This document shows positions 17,212 through 26,116 of a stretch of DNA of 64,000 nucleotides, one piece after another. The stretch covers positions 226,970-290,969 of the forward strand of contig CAVYZK010000001.1 of NCBI GenBank assembly GCA_963772935.1. Direction: 5' to 3'. This DNA comes from JANNNF01 sp963772935. GTDB taxonomy: Bacteria > Pseudomonadota > Alphaproteobacteria > Rhodobacterales > Rhodobacteraceae. Position 1 is the stretch's first letter, and each line of letters starts with the position of its first letter. Below the pieces are notes generated by a model, which did not search any database, was not told the origin of the DNA, and was given only the letters and a program-made list of their open reading frames with translations. A program made the position numbers and the translations under genes.

Positions 17212-18071
17212 TCTGGGTCGATACCATCGTGCAGGGCGTGTTGCTGGGCGGTCTTTACGCGCTGTTCGCGGCGGGGCTGAGCCTTGTCTTCGGGATCATG
17301 CGGCTGGTCAATCTGGCCCATGGCGACCTGATCGTGCTGGCGGCCTATCTGCTGCTTGGCGCCGTCACGGTGCTGGGTCTGCATCCCCTGCTGGCGGTGC
17401 TGCTGACCGCCCCGGTGATGTTTGCCATCGGTTGGGGTTTGCAGCGGATGGTCCTGACCCGGACGCTGGGCGATGACATCCTGCCGCCGCTGCTGGTGAC
17501 GTTCGGGCTGTCCATCGTGATCCAGAACGCTCTGCTCGAAGGCTTTTCGGCGGACAGCCGACGCATCCCGATGGGGGCGGTCGAGACGGCCTCGGTCGGC
17601 CTCGGGCCGGTCAATGTCGGGCTGATCCCGCTGTTGACCTTTGCCTCGGCGGTGCTGGTGATCTTCGGGCTGAACCAGCTTTTCTACCGCACAGCGCTTG
17701 GCCGCGCCTTCCGTGCCGTTTCCGATGATCCGGTCACGGCGCAGTTGATGGGCATCCGCCCCGAAGCCGTGTTTGCCACCGCCACTGGTATCGCCATGGT
17801 CGTCGTGACCATCGCGGCGCTTTATCTTGGGGTGCGGGCCAACTTTGACCCGACGATCGGCCCTGCCCGGCTGATCTATGCGTTCGAGGCGGTCATCATC
17901 GGAGGCCTCGGCAGCCTGTGGGGCACGCTGGCCGGGGGCATCATCATCGGCGTGGCGCAGACCATGGGCGGGGCGGTCAATCCCGAATGGCAGATCCTGT
18001 CGGGCCATCTTGCCTTTCTGCTTGTTCTGCTTGTCCGCCCGCGCGGCCTGTTTCCAAGGGCGTTTGACTGA
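17208..18071 (+). CDS. livH: Liv-type ABC transporter permease LivH
   Basis: A 287-residue permease with about eight membrane segments. It starts MIWVDTIVQGVLLGGLYALF and carries the family motifs GIMRLVNLAHGDLIVLAAY near the N-terminus and GLGSLWGTLAGGIIIGVAQ near the C-terminus. The coupling loop GRAFRAVSDDPVTAQLMGI is clear. The start overlaps livF and the stop overlaps the livM ATG (TGATG), so all four transporter genes are coupled. Confidence 0.92.
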   Translation: MIWVDTIVQGVLLGGLYALFAAGLSLVFGIMRLVNLAHGDLIVLAAYLLLGAVTVLGLHPLLAVLLTAPVMFAIGWGLQRMVLTRTLGDDILPPLLVTFGLSIVIQNALLEGFSADSRRIPMGAVETASVGLGPVNVGLIPLLTFASAVLVIFGLNQLFYRTALGRAFRAVSDDPVTAQLMGIRPEAVFATATGIAMVVVTIAALYLGVRANFDPTIGPARLIYAFEAVIIGGLGSLWGTLAGGIIIGVAQTMGGAVNPEWQILSGHLAFLLVLLVRPRGLFPRAFD

Positions 18072-19138
18072 TGCCGCATCCCCTGATTGTCACGGTTGCC
18101 ACCCGAACTCCCGCCTCTGGCCGGGCCGCGCTGGTCGCGCTGGCGGTTCTTGCCATTGCCGTGGTGCTGCCCGCCTTTGCCGGGCGTGGTCTGGTGCAGG
18201 ACATGTTCATGTTCCTGACCATGCTGACACTGGCGCAATGCTGGAATCTTCTCGCCGGATATGCCGGGCTTGTGTCGGTTGGTCAGCAGGCGTTTGTCGG
18301 GATCGGTGCCTATGCGATGTTTGCAGGCGTCATCGTCCTGGGTTGGGATCCGGTGCCTGCCATCCTGCTGGGTGGCCTTGCCGCTGCGGCTCTGGCCATT
18401 CCGACCGCCTTCTTTGCCTTTCGCCTGCAGGGCGCCTATTTCGCCATCGGCACCTGGGTCATTGCCGAGGTGGTGCGCCTGTCGGTCGCGCAGTGGAAAA
18501 CCCTTGGTGGCGGCACCGGCACGTCGCTGCCCCGCGCCGCAACCTCGGACATGATGTCGGTGGAGACCATCGCCGCGCTGTTCGGGCTGCGCGATGCTGC
18601 GGCGCGTGATGTGCTGGCGTATTGGCTGGCCTTGGCCCTGGCCACGGGCACCATCGCGGCGGTCTATGCGCTGCTGCGCTCACGTCAGGGCCTTGCACTG
18701 GCGGCAGTGCGCGACAACAGGCTCGCGGCCCGCGCGGTGGGCGTGGATGCGGTGCGGATGAACTGGGCGGTCTTTGTCAGCGCCGCTGCTATCACCGGCC
18801 TGTGCGGCGGGCTGATCTACATGCAGACAGCCAGAATCTCGCCCGATGCGGCCTTTGCGGTGCTGGACTGGACCGGCTATGTCATCTTCATCGTGGTCAT
18901 CGGCGGCATCGGCACCATTGAAGGCCCGATCCTGGGCGTGATCGTGTTCTTTGCCCTGCAGCGGATGCTGGCCGATCATGGCGCGTGGTATCTGCTCATC
19001 CTCGGGCTGATCGGGATTGCGGTGATGCTGTTCGCGCCGCGCGGGCTGTGGGGCCTGATCCAGGACCGCACCGGCATCGACCTGTTCCCGGTCCGGCGGC
19101 GGCTGATCGTGACACCGCCTGGCGGCGGGCCGGGATGA
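18071..19138 (+). CDS. livM: Liv-type ABC transporter permease LivM
   Basis: A 355-residue permease with many membrane segments. Family features are QCWNLLAGYAGLVSVGQQAF near residues 56-75 and the coupling loop SRQGLALAAVRDNRLAARAV with the following GVDAVRMNW; the C-terminus carries FAPRGLWGLIQDRTG. It is the last transporter gene. A 97-bp gap with a fresh AAGAGGAG ribosome site then leads to the hydroxylase gene, so the catabolic genes continue the same transcription unit. Confidence 0.92.
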   Translation: MPHPLIVTVATRTPASGRAALVALAVLAIAVVLPAFAGRGLVQDMFMFLTMLTLAQCWNLLAGYAGLVSVGQQAFVGIGAYAMFAGVIVLGWDPVPAILLGGLAAAALAIPTAFFAFRLQGAYFAIGTWVIAEVVRLSVAQWKTLGGGTGTSLPRAATSDMMSVETIAALFGLRDAAARDVLAYWLALALATGTIAAVYALLRSRQGLALAAVRDNRLAARAVGVDAVRMNWAVFVSAAAITGLCGGLIYMQTARISPDAAFAVLDWTGYVIFIVVIGGIGTIEGPILGVIVFFALQRMLADHGAWYLLILGLIGIAVMLFAPRGLWGLIQDRTGIDLFPVRRRLIVTPPGGGPG

Positions 19139-19235
19139 ACCGCCGCCCCTACGGGCAGGGGCAGGGCAAACCAGAAAAATGGCGGGGGCTGCCCCTTGGA
19201 CCCCGCCCGCGCAACCGAGAAAGAGGAGCACCGCA

Positions 19236-20993
19236 ATGGCGGACATTACCACAGACGTCCTGATCATCGGCACCGGCCCGGCAGGGTCGGCCACGGCGGC
19301 CCTTCTGTCGTCGTCCGGCATCGCGAACATGGTGGTCAACCGCTACCGCTGGCTTGCAAACACCCCGCGCGCCCATATCACCAACCAGCGCACGATGGAG
19401 GTGCTGCGCGATCTGGGCCATGAGGTCGAGGCCGAAGCCTACATGCACGCCGCCCCGCAAGAGCTGATGGGAGAGAACGTGTTCTGCGAAAGCCTTGCAG
19501 GTGAGGAGATCGGTCGGCTCAAGACCTGGGGCACCCATCCGCTGTCGCAGGCTGAACACCAGATGTCCTCGCCGTCCAGAATGAATGACCTGCCGCAGAC
19601 CTTCATGGAACCGCTGTTGTTCAAGACCGCCTGCGCACGCGGCACGCAGGCCCGGATGTCTACCGAGTATTTTCGGCACAGCCAGGACGCCGAAGGCGTG
19701 ACGACCACCTGCCTCGACCGCCTGACCGGCAAGGAAATCACCATCCGCTCCAGGTTTCTGGTCGGTGCTGATGGTGGCAATTCGCTGGTTGCCGCGCAGG
19801 AAAACCTGCCTTTCGAGGGCAAGATGGGGGTCGGCGGCTCGATGAACATCCTGTTCCGCGCGGATCTGTCGAAATATGTCGCCCACCGGCCCTCGGTCCT
19901 TTATTGGGTCATGCAGCCCGGTGCCGATGTCGGTGGCATCGGTATGGGCCTCGTGCGGATGGTCAGGCCGTGGAACGAATGGCTGATCGTCTGGGGCTAT
20001 GACATCAACCAGCCGGCACCCGAAGTTGATGCGGCGATGGCCACGGCTGTCGCGCGCCAGCTTGTCGGCGACCCCGACCTGCAGATCGAGCTGATCTCGG
20101 CCAACACGTGGACGGTCAACAACATGTATGCGACCAATCTGCAGAAGGGCCGGGTTTTTGTCATGGGCGACGCCGCGCACCGGCACCCGCCCTCGAACGG
20201 ACTTGGGTCCAACACGTCGATTCAGGACGCCTTCAACCTCGCCTGGAAACTTGCCGCCGTGGTCAAGGGGCAGGCGACACCCAAACTGCTCGACAGCTAC
20301 ACTGCCGAGCGCGCGCCCGTGGCCAAACAGATCGTCACGCGGGCCAATCAATCCATTGGCGAATTCGGCCCGATTTTCGCAGCCCTCGGCATGACCGGCG
20401 GCACCGACATCGAAAGGGTCAAGGCAAGCATGGATGCGCGCTGCGACGCCACCCCCGAGGCCGAGCGTCAGAGGGCTGCAATCCGCGAGGCCATCGCCTT
20501 CAAGAAGTACGAGTTCGACGCACATGGGGTCGAGATGAACCAGCGCTATGCCTCGGGCGCGGTGGTGACGGACGGGCAGGTCGAACCGGCCTTTCAACTG
20601 GACGCCGAACTGCACTACCAGCCGACGACCTGGCCCGGCGCACGGCTCCCGCATGTCTGGGTGTTCGAGCCTGAAACGGGGCGGAAACTCTCGACGCTCG
20701 ACCTGTGTGGCAAGGGCCGCTTTGCGCTGCTGACAGGCATTGGTGGCGAGGCATGGGTGGCGGCGGCCGAGACTCTTGGCCGTGAAATGGGGCTGAACAT
20801 CGCGGCCCACCTGATCGGACCGCGCCGCCGGATCACCGACCACGCCGGCGACTGGGCCCGCACTTCCGAGATTTCGGACAGCGGTTGCCTGCTCGTCCGC
20901 CCCGACCAGCACGTCGCCTGGCGCGCAGCGGAAATGACCGTCGATCCGGAGGCCGATCTGCGCCGCGCGCTGCGTGCCGTGCTGGGGCACTGA
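19236..20993 (+). CDS. FAD-dependent aromatic hydroxylase (TfdB/phenol 2-monooxygenase-like, class A)
   Basis: A 585-residue flavoprotein. The ADP-binding GxGxxG is at the N-terminus (DVLIIGTGPAGSATAALL, residues 8-25), the DG motif is VGADGGNSLV near 176, and the second FAD-binding GD motif is GRVFVMGDAAHRHPPSNGLG near 310. A thioredoxin-like C-terminal domain follows, as in 2,4-dichlorophenol hydroxylase. It would hydroxylate a phenolic ring using NAD(P)H and O2. Followed by an intradiol dioxygenase and accompanied by maleylacetate reductase, it probably makes hydroxyquinol from a resorcinol- or phenol-type compound. The true substrate is not known. Confidence 0.88.
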   Translation: MADITTDVLIIGTGPAGSATAALLSSSGIANMVVNRYRWLANTPRAHITNQRTMEVLRDLGHEVEAEAYMHAAPQELMGENVFCESLAGEEIGRLKTWGTHPLSQAEHQMSSPSRMNDLPQTFMEPLLFKTACARGTQARMSTEYFRHSQDAEGVTTTCLDRLTGKEITIRSRFLVGADGGNSLVAAQENLPFEGKMGVGGSMNILFRADLSKYVAHRPSVLYWVMQPGADVGGIGMGLVRMVRPWNEWLIVWGYDINQPAPEVDAAMATAVARQLVGDPDLQIELISANTWTVNNMYATNLQKGRVFVMGDAAHRHPPSNGLGSNTSIQDAFNLAWKLAAVVKGQATPKLLDSYTAERAPVAKQIVTRANQSIGEFGPIFAALGMTGGTDIERVKASMDARCDATPEAERQRAAIREAIAFKKYEFDAHGVEMNQRYASGAVVTDGQVEPAFQLDAELHYQPTTWPGARLPHVWVFEPETGRKLSTLDLCGKGRFALLTGIGGEAWVAAAETLGREMGLNIAAHLIGPRRRITDHAGDWARTSEISDSGCLLVRPDQHVAWRAAEMTVDPEADLRRALRAVLGH

Positions 20994-21065
20994 TCCGCTG
21001 CACAGATCTGGCGCCCCAGACCTTGGGTGCGCGCGCATATTCACTGCTTGCTGAGGAACCGGCCG

Positions 21066-21938
21066 ATGACAGCCCTGAAACGCCCCTGGACCAAGTATCC
21101 TTACTTTGAGGAAGAGACCTCGGCAGAGGTGGTCCTTGCCCGGATGGGGCAAGGCACCGATGCGCGGCTACGCGAGATCATGACCGCTGCCGTCCGCCAC
21201 CTGCATGATTTTGTAAAGGAGGTCCGCCCGACCCATGAGGAATGGCTGACCGCCATCCGGTTTCTCACCGACACCGGGCAGATGTGCAACGACTGGCGGC
21301 AGGAATACATCCTGTTGTCCGACACGCTTGGTGTTACCATGCTGCTGGACGCGATCAACCATTCTCATGGTGACGGTGCCACCGAGAACACGATCCTCGG
21401 CCCGTTCTATGTGGACAACCCGCCCCATCGCGACAACGGGGCCGACATCTGCCTTGATGGCAAGGGCGAGCCGCTGACCGTGCGCGGGCGCGTGCTCGAC
21501 CTGGCGGGTGCCCCGATCGTCGGGGCGACAGTGGATGTCTGGCAGACCAACGAGGACGGCTTTTACGACGTGCAGCAAAAGGGTGTGCAGCCCGACATGA
21601 ACCTGCGCGGCATCTTTACCACCGATGGCGAAGGGCGCTACAGCCTGCGCAGCGTCAAGCCGCGCTTTTACCCGATCCCGTTCGACGGCCCGGTCGGCAC
21701 GCTGCTGGGTGCCATGCACCGTGGCCCGAACCGTGCTGCGCATATCCATTTCATCGTCAAGGCCGAAGGCTTTGAGACTGTCATCACCCATGTCTTTCCG
21801 CCTGACTGTCCCTATCTTGAAATGGATGCCGTGTTTGGGGTGAAGGAAAGCCTGATCGGCGATTTCCGCCAGACAGGCAGCCCCGATGCGCCGCAGTGGG
21901 AACTGGACTGGGACTTTACCCTGTCGGCTGCGGCATGA
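21066..21938 (+). CDS. Intradiol ring-cleavage dioxygenase, hydroxyquinol 1,2-dioxygenase type
   Basis: A 290-residue non-haem Fe(III) dioxygenase with an N-terminal helical dimerisation domain and a beta-sandwich catalytic domain. Predicted iron ligands are Tyr167 (DGFYDVQ), Tyr202 (PRFYPIPFDGP), His226 and His228 (AHIHF), with the same spacing as known hydroxyquinol dioxygenases. NTILGPFYVDNPPH is also typical. It opens hydroxyquinol between C1 and C2 to give maleylacetate, the substrate of the reductase at 13312. The ATG at 21066 follows GAGGAA; the stop overlaps the next gene (ATGA). Confidence 0.92.
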   Translation: MTALKRPWTKYPYFEEETSAEVVLARMGQGTDARLREIMTAAVRHLHDFVKEVRPTHEEWLTAIRFLTDTGQMCNDWRQEYILLSDTLGVTMLLDAINHSHGDGATENTILGPFYVDNPPHRDNGADICLDGKGEPLTVRGRVLDLAGAPIVGATVDVWQTNEDGFYDVQQKGVQPDMNLRGIFTTDGEGRYSLRSVKPRFYPIPFDGPVGTLLGAMHRGPNRAAHIHFIVKAEGFETVITHVFPPDCPYLEMDAVFGVKESLIGDFRQTGSPDAPQWELDWDFTLSAAA

Positions 21939-22762
21939 AGCCCTGCATCATCTGTGTCGCCATTACCGGGTCATTGCCGCGCAAGGCCGACAACCCCGCC
22001 GTGCCGATCACGGTTGCCGAACAGATCGAAAGCACCCAGGCGGCTTTTGAGGCCGGGGCGTCCATCGTCCATGCCCATGTGCGCAACCCCGACGAAAGCC
22101 CCTCGTCCGACCCCGAGACCTTTGCGCGGCTGAAAGATGGGATTGAACGCCACTGCCCCGGCATGATCATCCAGTTTTCAACCGGCGGACGGTCCGGGGC
22201 CGGACGTGCCCGCGGGGGGATGCTTGCCTTGCGGCCGGACATGGCCTCGCTCTCGGTTGGGTCCAACAACTTCCCCAGCCGGGTCTACGAAAATCCGCCC
22301 GATCTGGTTGACTGGCTTGCCGCCGAAATGCGCGCGCAGGACATCAAACCCGAGATCGAGGCCTTTGATCTGTCGCATCTCCATCAAGCCGCAGCGATGC
22401 AGCGGGACGGGCGGCTGAAAGCCCCCGCCTATGTCCAGTTCGTGATGGGCGTGAAGAACGCGATGCCTGCTGACCGCGACGTGTTCGACTATTACATCCG
22501 CACCGTCGAGCGACTGCTGCCCGGATCGGAATGGTGTGCTGCGGGCATCGGGCGCGACCAGATCACGGTCAACGAATGGAGCGTTATGGCCGGGGGCCAT
22601 GCCCGCACCGGTCTGGAAGACAACATCCGGCTTGACCGCGACAGGCTGGCACCGTCCAACGCCGCATTGGTGGACCGGGTGGTTCAGCTTTGCGAGCGCC
22701 ATGGCCGTCCTGTCGCCACCCCGTCACAGGCCCGCACCCTGCTTGGCCTGCGCAGTGCCTGA
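21935..22762 (+). CDS. Beta-keto acid cleavage enzyme (BKACE, DUF849) of the hydroxyquinol cluster
   Basis: A 275-residue TIM-barrel enzyme with zinc ligands in IVHAHVRNP (His46, His48) and the late motif NEWSVMAGGHARTGLEDN, both diagnostic of the family. BKACE enzymes condense a beta-keto acid with acetyl-CoA and split it into acetoacetate and a new acyl-CoA. Translationally coupled to the dioxygenase and in an operon whose end product is 3-oxoadipate, this copy probably turns 3-oxoadipate plus acetyl-CoA into succinyl-CoA and acetoacetate. That would replace the usual CoA transferase and thiolase, neither of which is in the window. The substrate is inferred from context. Confidence 0.85.
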   Translation: MKPCIICVAITGSLPRKADNPAVPITVAEQIESTQAAFEAGASIVHAHVRNPDESPSSDPETFARLKDGIERHCPGMIIQFSTGGRSGAGRARGGMLALRPDMASLSVGSNNFPSRVYENPPDLVDWLAAEMRAQDIKPEIEAFDLSHLHQAAAMQRDGRLKAPAYVQFVMGVKNAMPADRDVFDYYIRTVERLLPGSEWCAAGIGRDQITVNEWSVMAGGHARTGLEDNIRLDRDRLAPSNAALVDRVVQLCERHGRPVATPSQARTLLGLRSA

Positions 22763-23049
22763 ACGTCGTCATATCTATCTCTTTTTATGCAGTAATGCGT
22801 CCTGCACCCAGCCTCAAGGCCACGACCATCGCCGCCCTTGCCTGTAACGCGGATGCCTGTGATCCTTCGCCCCATGGCGTGCGCGAGTCAGAAAACGCCC
22901 GCGTCTTTTTCTGCTGGCCGCGTTGCCAAGCGACGGTATGAGCCAACCCGAAATGATGCGCTTCGCAGGTCATCCTGCATTCATCGTCTGCGTGCTCAGA
23001 CGCCGACTTGGGTAACCGACACTGAATTTGCGGCCACTTTGGGAGGAGC

Positions 23050-23755
23050 GCTGCGATACAGAGAGCATCTGGTTTCGACCAACATGTGAAGGAAATACTT
23101 TTGGCCGCGCAGGGCGGCACCATCGGACGCGAGCCCGAAGTGGTCAGATCATGGTTGCGCTGCCTGAACGATTACATGCTTGACCCCCGGCACAAGTGCA
23201 AGGCGCGCATCCTGCCGGATCTGTTCTGAAGGAACACCTTCAGAATGCCGAATACCTGCTGTCGATTGCCCCGTTCGGTATGGAAGACCTGCACCGCCGT
23301 GTGAACTCGATAGGCTATGTTCTTTTGCTGACCGATCGCAAAGGGTGTGACCGGCGATTTCATCGGCGACGAGAAAGTGGATCGCGAACTGAAGCGCGCG
23401 GGCCTGTAGATCGGGGCCGAATGGAGCGAGCAAAATGCAGGCACCTGCGAGGCCGGTGCCTGCCTGACCTCTGGCGAGGCCATCGTCGTGCATCAGACCG
23501 GCCATTTTGACAGGGCACATACGCCGCTGAGTTGTACCTCGGCCCCGATCTATGTCGTGAAGGGCAGCCTCATCGGCCTGCTTGATGTCTCGTTGCTGAT
23601 GTCGCACGCCGAAAAGCACAGCCAGGCCCTGACGCTTGAGGTGGTGAAGTCCTGCATGCGGCGCATCGAGATGGCCAACCTGCTGGGCACGCGCAAGGGT
23701 GACTGGATCCTGCGGTTGAATCGGACCTCGGAATTTCTGGGTGTAGCCCCCAGTT
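23050..23755 (+). pseudogene. AcoR-like GAF-domain regulator, N-terminal remnant
   Basis: Pieces in several frames match the N-terminal part of AcoR-type regulators: EVVRSWLRCLNDYMLDPRHK near 23140-23200, YVLLLTDRKG near 23315, then VHQTGHFDRAHTPLSCTSAP and a GLLDVSLLMS stretch, ending in RRIEMANLLGTRKGDWILRL near 23740. There are at least two frameshifts and stops, and the AAA+ and HTH parts are absent because IS3 sequence begins at about 23757. Non-functional. It may once have regulated the neighbouring aromatic genes. Confidence 0.65.
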
Positions 23756-23756
23756 G

Positions 23757-24252
23757 CGCCCTGTCCGTGACAACGGGTGGCCGATGGACCCGTTCGATCA
23801 TCCCGCGCCTTACCTCCCGGTTCAAGGTTTGAGCTTTCGTGATAAAAAATCCTTGGCGACGGCGTTCGCCCGCTCTTTCGGACCAATCGCGTTCGCGGGC
23901 TTACCTCGCGATCTTGGCATGCAGGTCGCGAACCGTTGCCTCGGCGACCTCGGCGGTGGCCGCAGCCTGACCGCCACGCTCTAAAATGCTTGCGGCACCT
24001 TCCAGCAGAGCCTTCTTCCACTGATGGATCGTGGTCGCCTGTCGGTATCAGATGTACCTCACAAGCGTCCGCCAGTTGTGACGCCGTGCGCTCGCCCTGG
24101 AGCGCTCCCAACGCCACACGCACATTGAACGCCGCCTCGTGGTTCCTGCGTTTCGACGTGTTCTGATCTCCTCGAATTGGGGATCAGCAGACCTCGGATC
24201 GTAGCTTCTGGAACTGTCCGATTTTCGGGTGGTACCCGGCGTTTCAGCACGG
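23757..24252 (-). mobile_element. IS3-family remnant, partial inverted copy of the element at 57177
   Basis: Reading leftward from about 24252 the sequence parallels the left end of the intact element at 57177: the terminal region with AAATCGGACAG, the AGCTACGATC...GTCTGCTGATCC leader and a degraded OrfA. The OrfA start codon has become ACG and the frame has shifts (HDPSVEEGS in place of HQWKKALLEG). The OrfB start (RRGMIERVHR) follows, and homology ends abruptly near 23757 inside the GCGCAA stretch. Only about 500 bp of some 1,266 bp remain. It truncates the regulator remnant on its left. Confidence 0.75.
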
Positions 24253-24282
24253 CATCTGCTGATTTCCCCCCAAAAATCCCGC

Positions 24283-24311
24283 TTGACTTTAATGACGTAT
24301 ATCATCATTAA
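24283..24311 (+). promoter_or_regulatory. Promoter with overlapping TetR-type operator for the SDR/hydrolase/MDR operon
   Basis: TTGACT at 24283-24288 and CATTAA at 24306-24311 are 17 nt apart. An inverted repeat TTAATGA (24289-24295) and TCATTAA (24305-24311) sits between and over them, and includes the 13-mer TGACGTATATCAT (24293-24305). The same promoter geometry and a near-identical 13-mer occur upstream of the hydrolase at 27865, next to the TetR gene. This supports a shared regulator. Confidence 0.55.
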
Positions 24312-24400
24312 AGAGGAAAGATGTTATCCATCATCATAAAAACTCGCCGCGCCGATGCTCCACCAGGCAAGCATGGGCGGCAAGGATCAAGGACAGGACC

Positions 24401-25225
24401 ATGGCGAACACGTCGAACACTTCCACCCGGACGGCCTTTGTGACGGGGGCGTCCAGCGGGATCGGCAAAGCGGCGGCGCTGGCGCTTGGGCGGGCAGGCT
24501 ACCAGGTCATCGGCACCAGCCGTCATGTTGCTCCGGACGAGGTAAGGAACGGCGTCCGGATGATCGCCTGCGATGTGACCGACGATGCGTCGGTTGCCGC
24601 TGCAATCGCCCTGGCCCATGCGGAGCTTGGCCGGATCGACCTTGTGGTCAACAACGCGGGCTACGCCGTGTCTGGTGCGGCCGAGGAAAGCTCGGTCGAT
24701 CAGGTGCGCTCGCTGTTCGACACCAACTTTTTTGGTACGGTGCGGGTGACCAATGCGGTTCTGCCGATCATGCGGGCGCAGGGCAGCGGTCGCATCCTGA
24801 ATGTGGGGTCGATCTTCGGGCTTATCCCCGGACCTTTCGGAGCTTACTACGCCGCCACCAAGCATGCCATCGAGGGCTATTCGGAATCGCTCGACCACGA
24901 GGTGCGGGCCTTCGGCATTCGTGTGGGCGTAATTGAGCCCTGGGCGACCAAGACTGCGATCGAGGCAAACTCGCCCAAGGGTGACCGGCCGCTCGGGGCC
25001 TATGCGCAAACCTTCGCCCGGTACCAGACCGCCTTTGATGCCGCGATGGCAGCGGGCGATACGCCCGAAGACGTTGCGGGCACCATTCTTGCGGCGGCAC
25101 AGGACCGGACCCCCCGGCTACGCTATCCCTCGGGCAAGGCGGCACGGCAAACCTCGTTTGCCCGGCGCTTCTTGCCGCGCGCCCTGTTCGACCGCAGCCT
25201 ACGCAAGCAATTCAACATCGCCTGA
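24401..25225 (+). CDS. Short-chain dehydrogenase/reductase
   Basis: A 274-residue classical SDR. The cofactor motif is TGASSGIGKAAALALG (residues about 15-30) with NNAGYAVSG after strand 4, catalytic Ser in NVGSIFGLIPG and YxxxK in YYAATKHAIEGYSES. The segment after strand 2 (IGTSRH) favours NADP. The long C-terminal part with a hydrophobic helix resembles retinol-type or sterol-type SDRs. It is the first gene of an operon with an alpha/beta hydrolase (9-nt gap) and a quinone-reductase-like MDR, under the putative TetR operator at 24283. Substrate unknown. Confidence 0.88.
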   Translation: MANTSNTSTRTAFVTGASSGIGKAAALALGRAGYQVIGTSRHVAPDEVRNGVRMIACDVTDDASVAAAIALAHAELGRIDLVVNNAGYAVSGAAEESSVDQVRSLFDTNFFGTVRVTNAVLPIMRAQGSGRILNVGSIFGLIPGPFGAYYAATKHAIEGYSESLDHEVRAFGIRVGVIEPWATKTAIEANSPKGDRPLGAYAQTFARYQTAFDAAMAAGDTPEDVAGTILAAAQDRTPRLRYPSGKAARQTSFARRFLPRALFDRSLRKQFNIA

Positions 25226-25234
25226 GAGAGTCCG

Positions 25235-26089
25235 ATGACAAACATTTTCCAAACGACGCGCCGCTATGCCGATGCCGCCAATCAGTTCGTCACCGTGGAC
25301 GGCACCCGTTTTGCATACCGGGAGCTTGGCCCGCGCGGCGGTGTGCCGCTGGTCCTTCTGAACCACTGGGGCGCGGTGCTGGACAACTTTGATCCCCGCA
25401 TCGTCGATGGCCTGGCCGCCACGCACCATGTGATCGCCCTGAACTACCGGGGGATCGGCCTGTCGGGCGGATCGGCTCCGGTCACGATTGACGCGATGGC
25501 GCGCGACGCGATTGCGACGATCCGCGCCTTGGGCTTTGACCAGATCGATCTGATGGGGTTTTCGCTGGGCGGCTTTGTCGCACAGGATATCACGCTGAAC
25601 GCTCCGGGTCTGGTGCGCAAGCTGATCCTGACCGGCACCGGGCCTGCGGGGGGCGAGGGGATTGCCCGGGTCGGCGCGGTGTCCTGGCCGCTGATCATCA
25701 AGGGCCTGCTGACCTTTCGTGATCCGAAAACTTTTCTCTTCTTCACCTCGACGGCAAATGGCCGCCGCGCCGCCAAGGACTTTCTCGCCCGTTTGAAAGA
25801 GCGCAGTTCGAACCGCGACAAGGGTCCGTCTTCGCGCGCCTTCCTGCGCCAACTTGCGGCGATCCAGGCCTGGGGCCGTCAGGCACCGCAGGATCTGGGC
25901 CGCATCCGAATTCCGGTACTGGTGGTCAATGGCGACAATGACATCATGGTCCCGACCTCAAACAGCCGCGACATGGCCCGTCGCATTCCGGGGGCCGATC
26001 TGGTGATCTATCCTGACGCGGGTCATGGCGGGATCTTCCAGCACCACACCGCCTTCGTGCCGAAAGCGCTGGCCTTCCTGGCCGCCTGA
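25235..26089 (+). CDS. Alpha/beta hydrolase
   Basis: A 284-residue serine hydrolase with nucleophile elbow MGFSLGGFVA (Ser near 107), acid in NGDNDIMVP near 227 and His in DAGHGGIFQHH near 265. The oxyanion region reads LLNHWGAVLDNFDP instead of the common HG motif. It shares family traits with the hydrolase at 27865 (FSLGG elbow, YPDAGHG end), so the two are probable paralogs in neighbouring operons. It would hydrolyse an ester, lactone or C-C bond in the cytosol; the exact substrate cannot be read. Confidence 0.87.
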   Translation: MTNIFQTTRRYADAANQFVTVDGTRFAYRELGPRGGVPLVLLNHWGAVLDNFDPRIVDGLAATHHVIALNYRGIGLSGGSAPVTIDAMARDAIATIRALGFDQIDLMGFSLGGFVAQDITLNAPGLVRKLILTGTGPAGGEGIARVGAVSWPLIIKGLLTFRDPKTFLFFTSTANGRRAAKDFLARLKERSSNRDKGPSSRAFLRQLAAIQAWGRQAPQDLGRIRIPVLVVNGDNDIMVPTSNSRDMARRIPGADLVIYPDAGHGGIFQHHTAFVPKALAFLAA

Positions 26090-26116
26090 CCTGACACTTC
26101 ACCCCGGAGAGACCCC

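Noticed and set aside
19149..21152. A 667-codon open frame on the minus strand opposite the hydroxylase gene
   Set aside because: The plus strand encodes a clear flavoprotein with all motifs; the antisense frame is a high-GC shadow without domain similarity.
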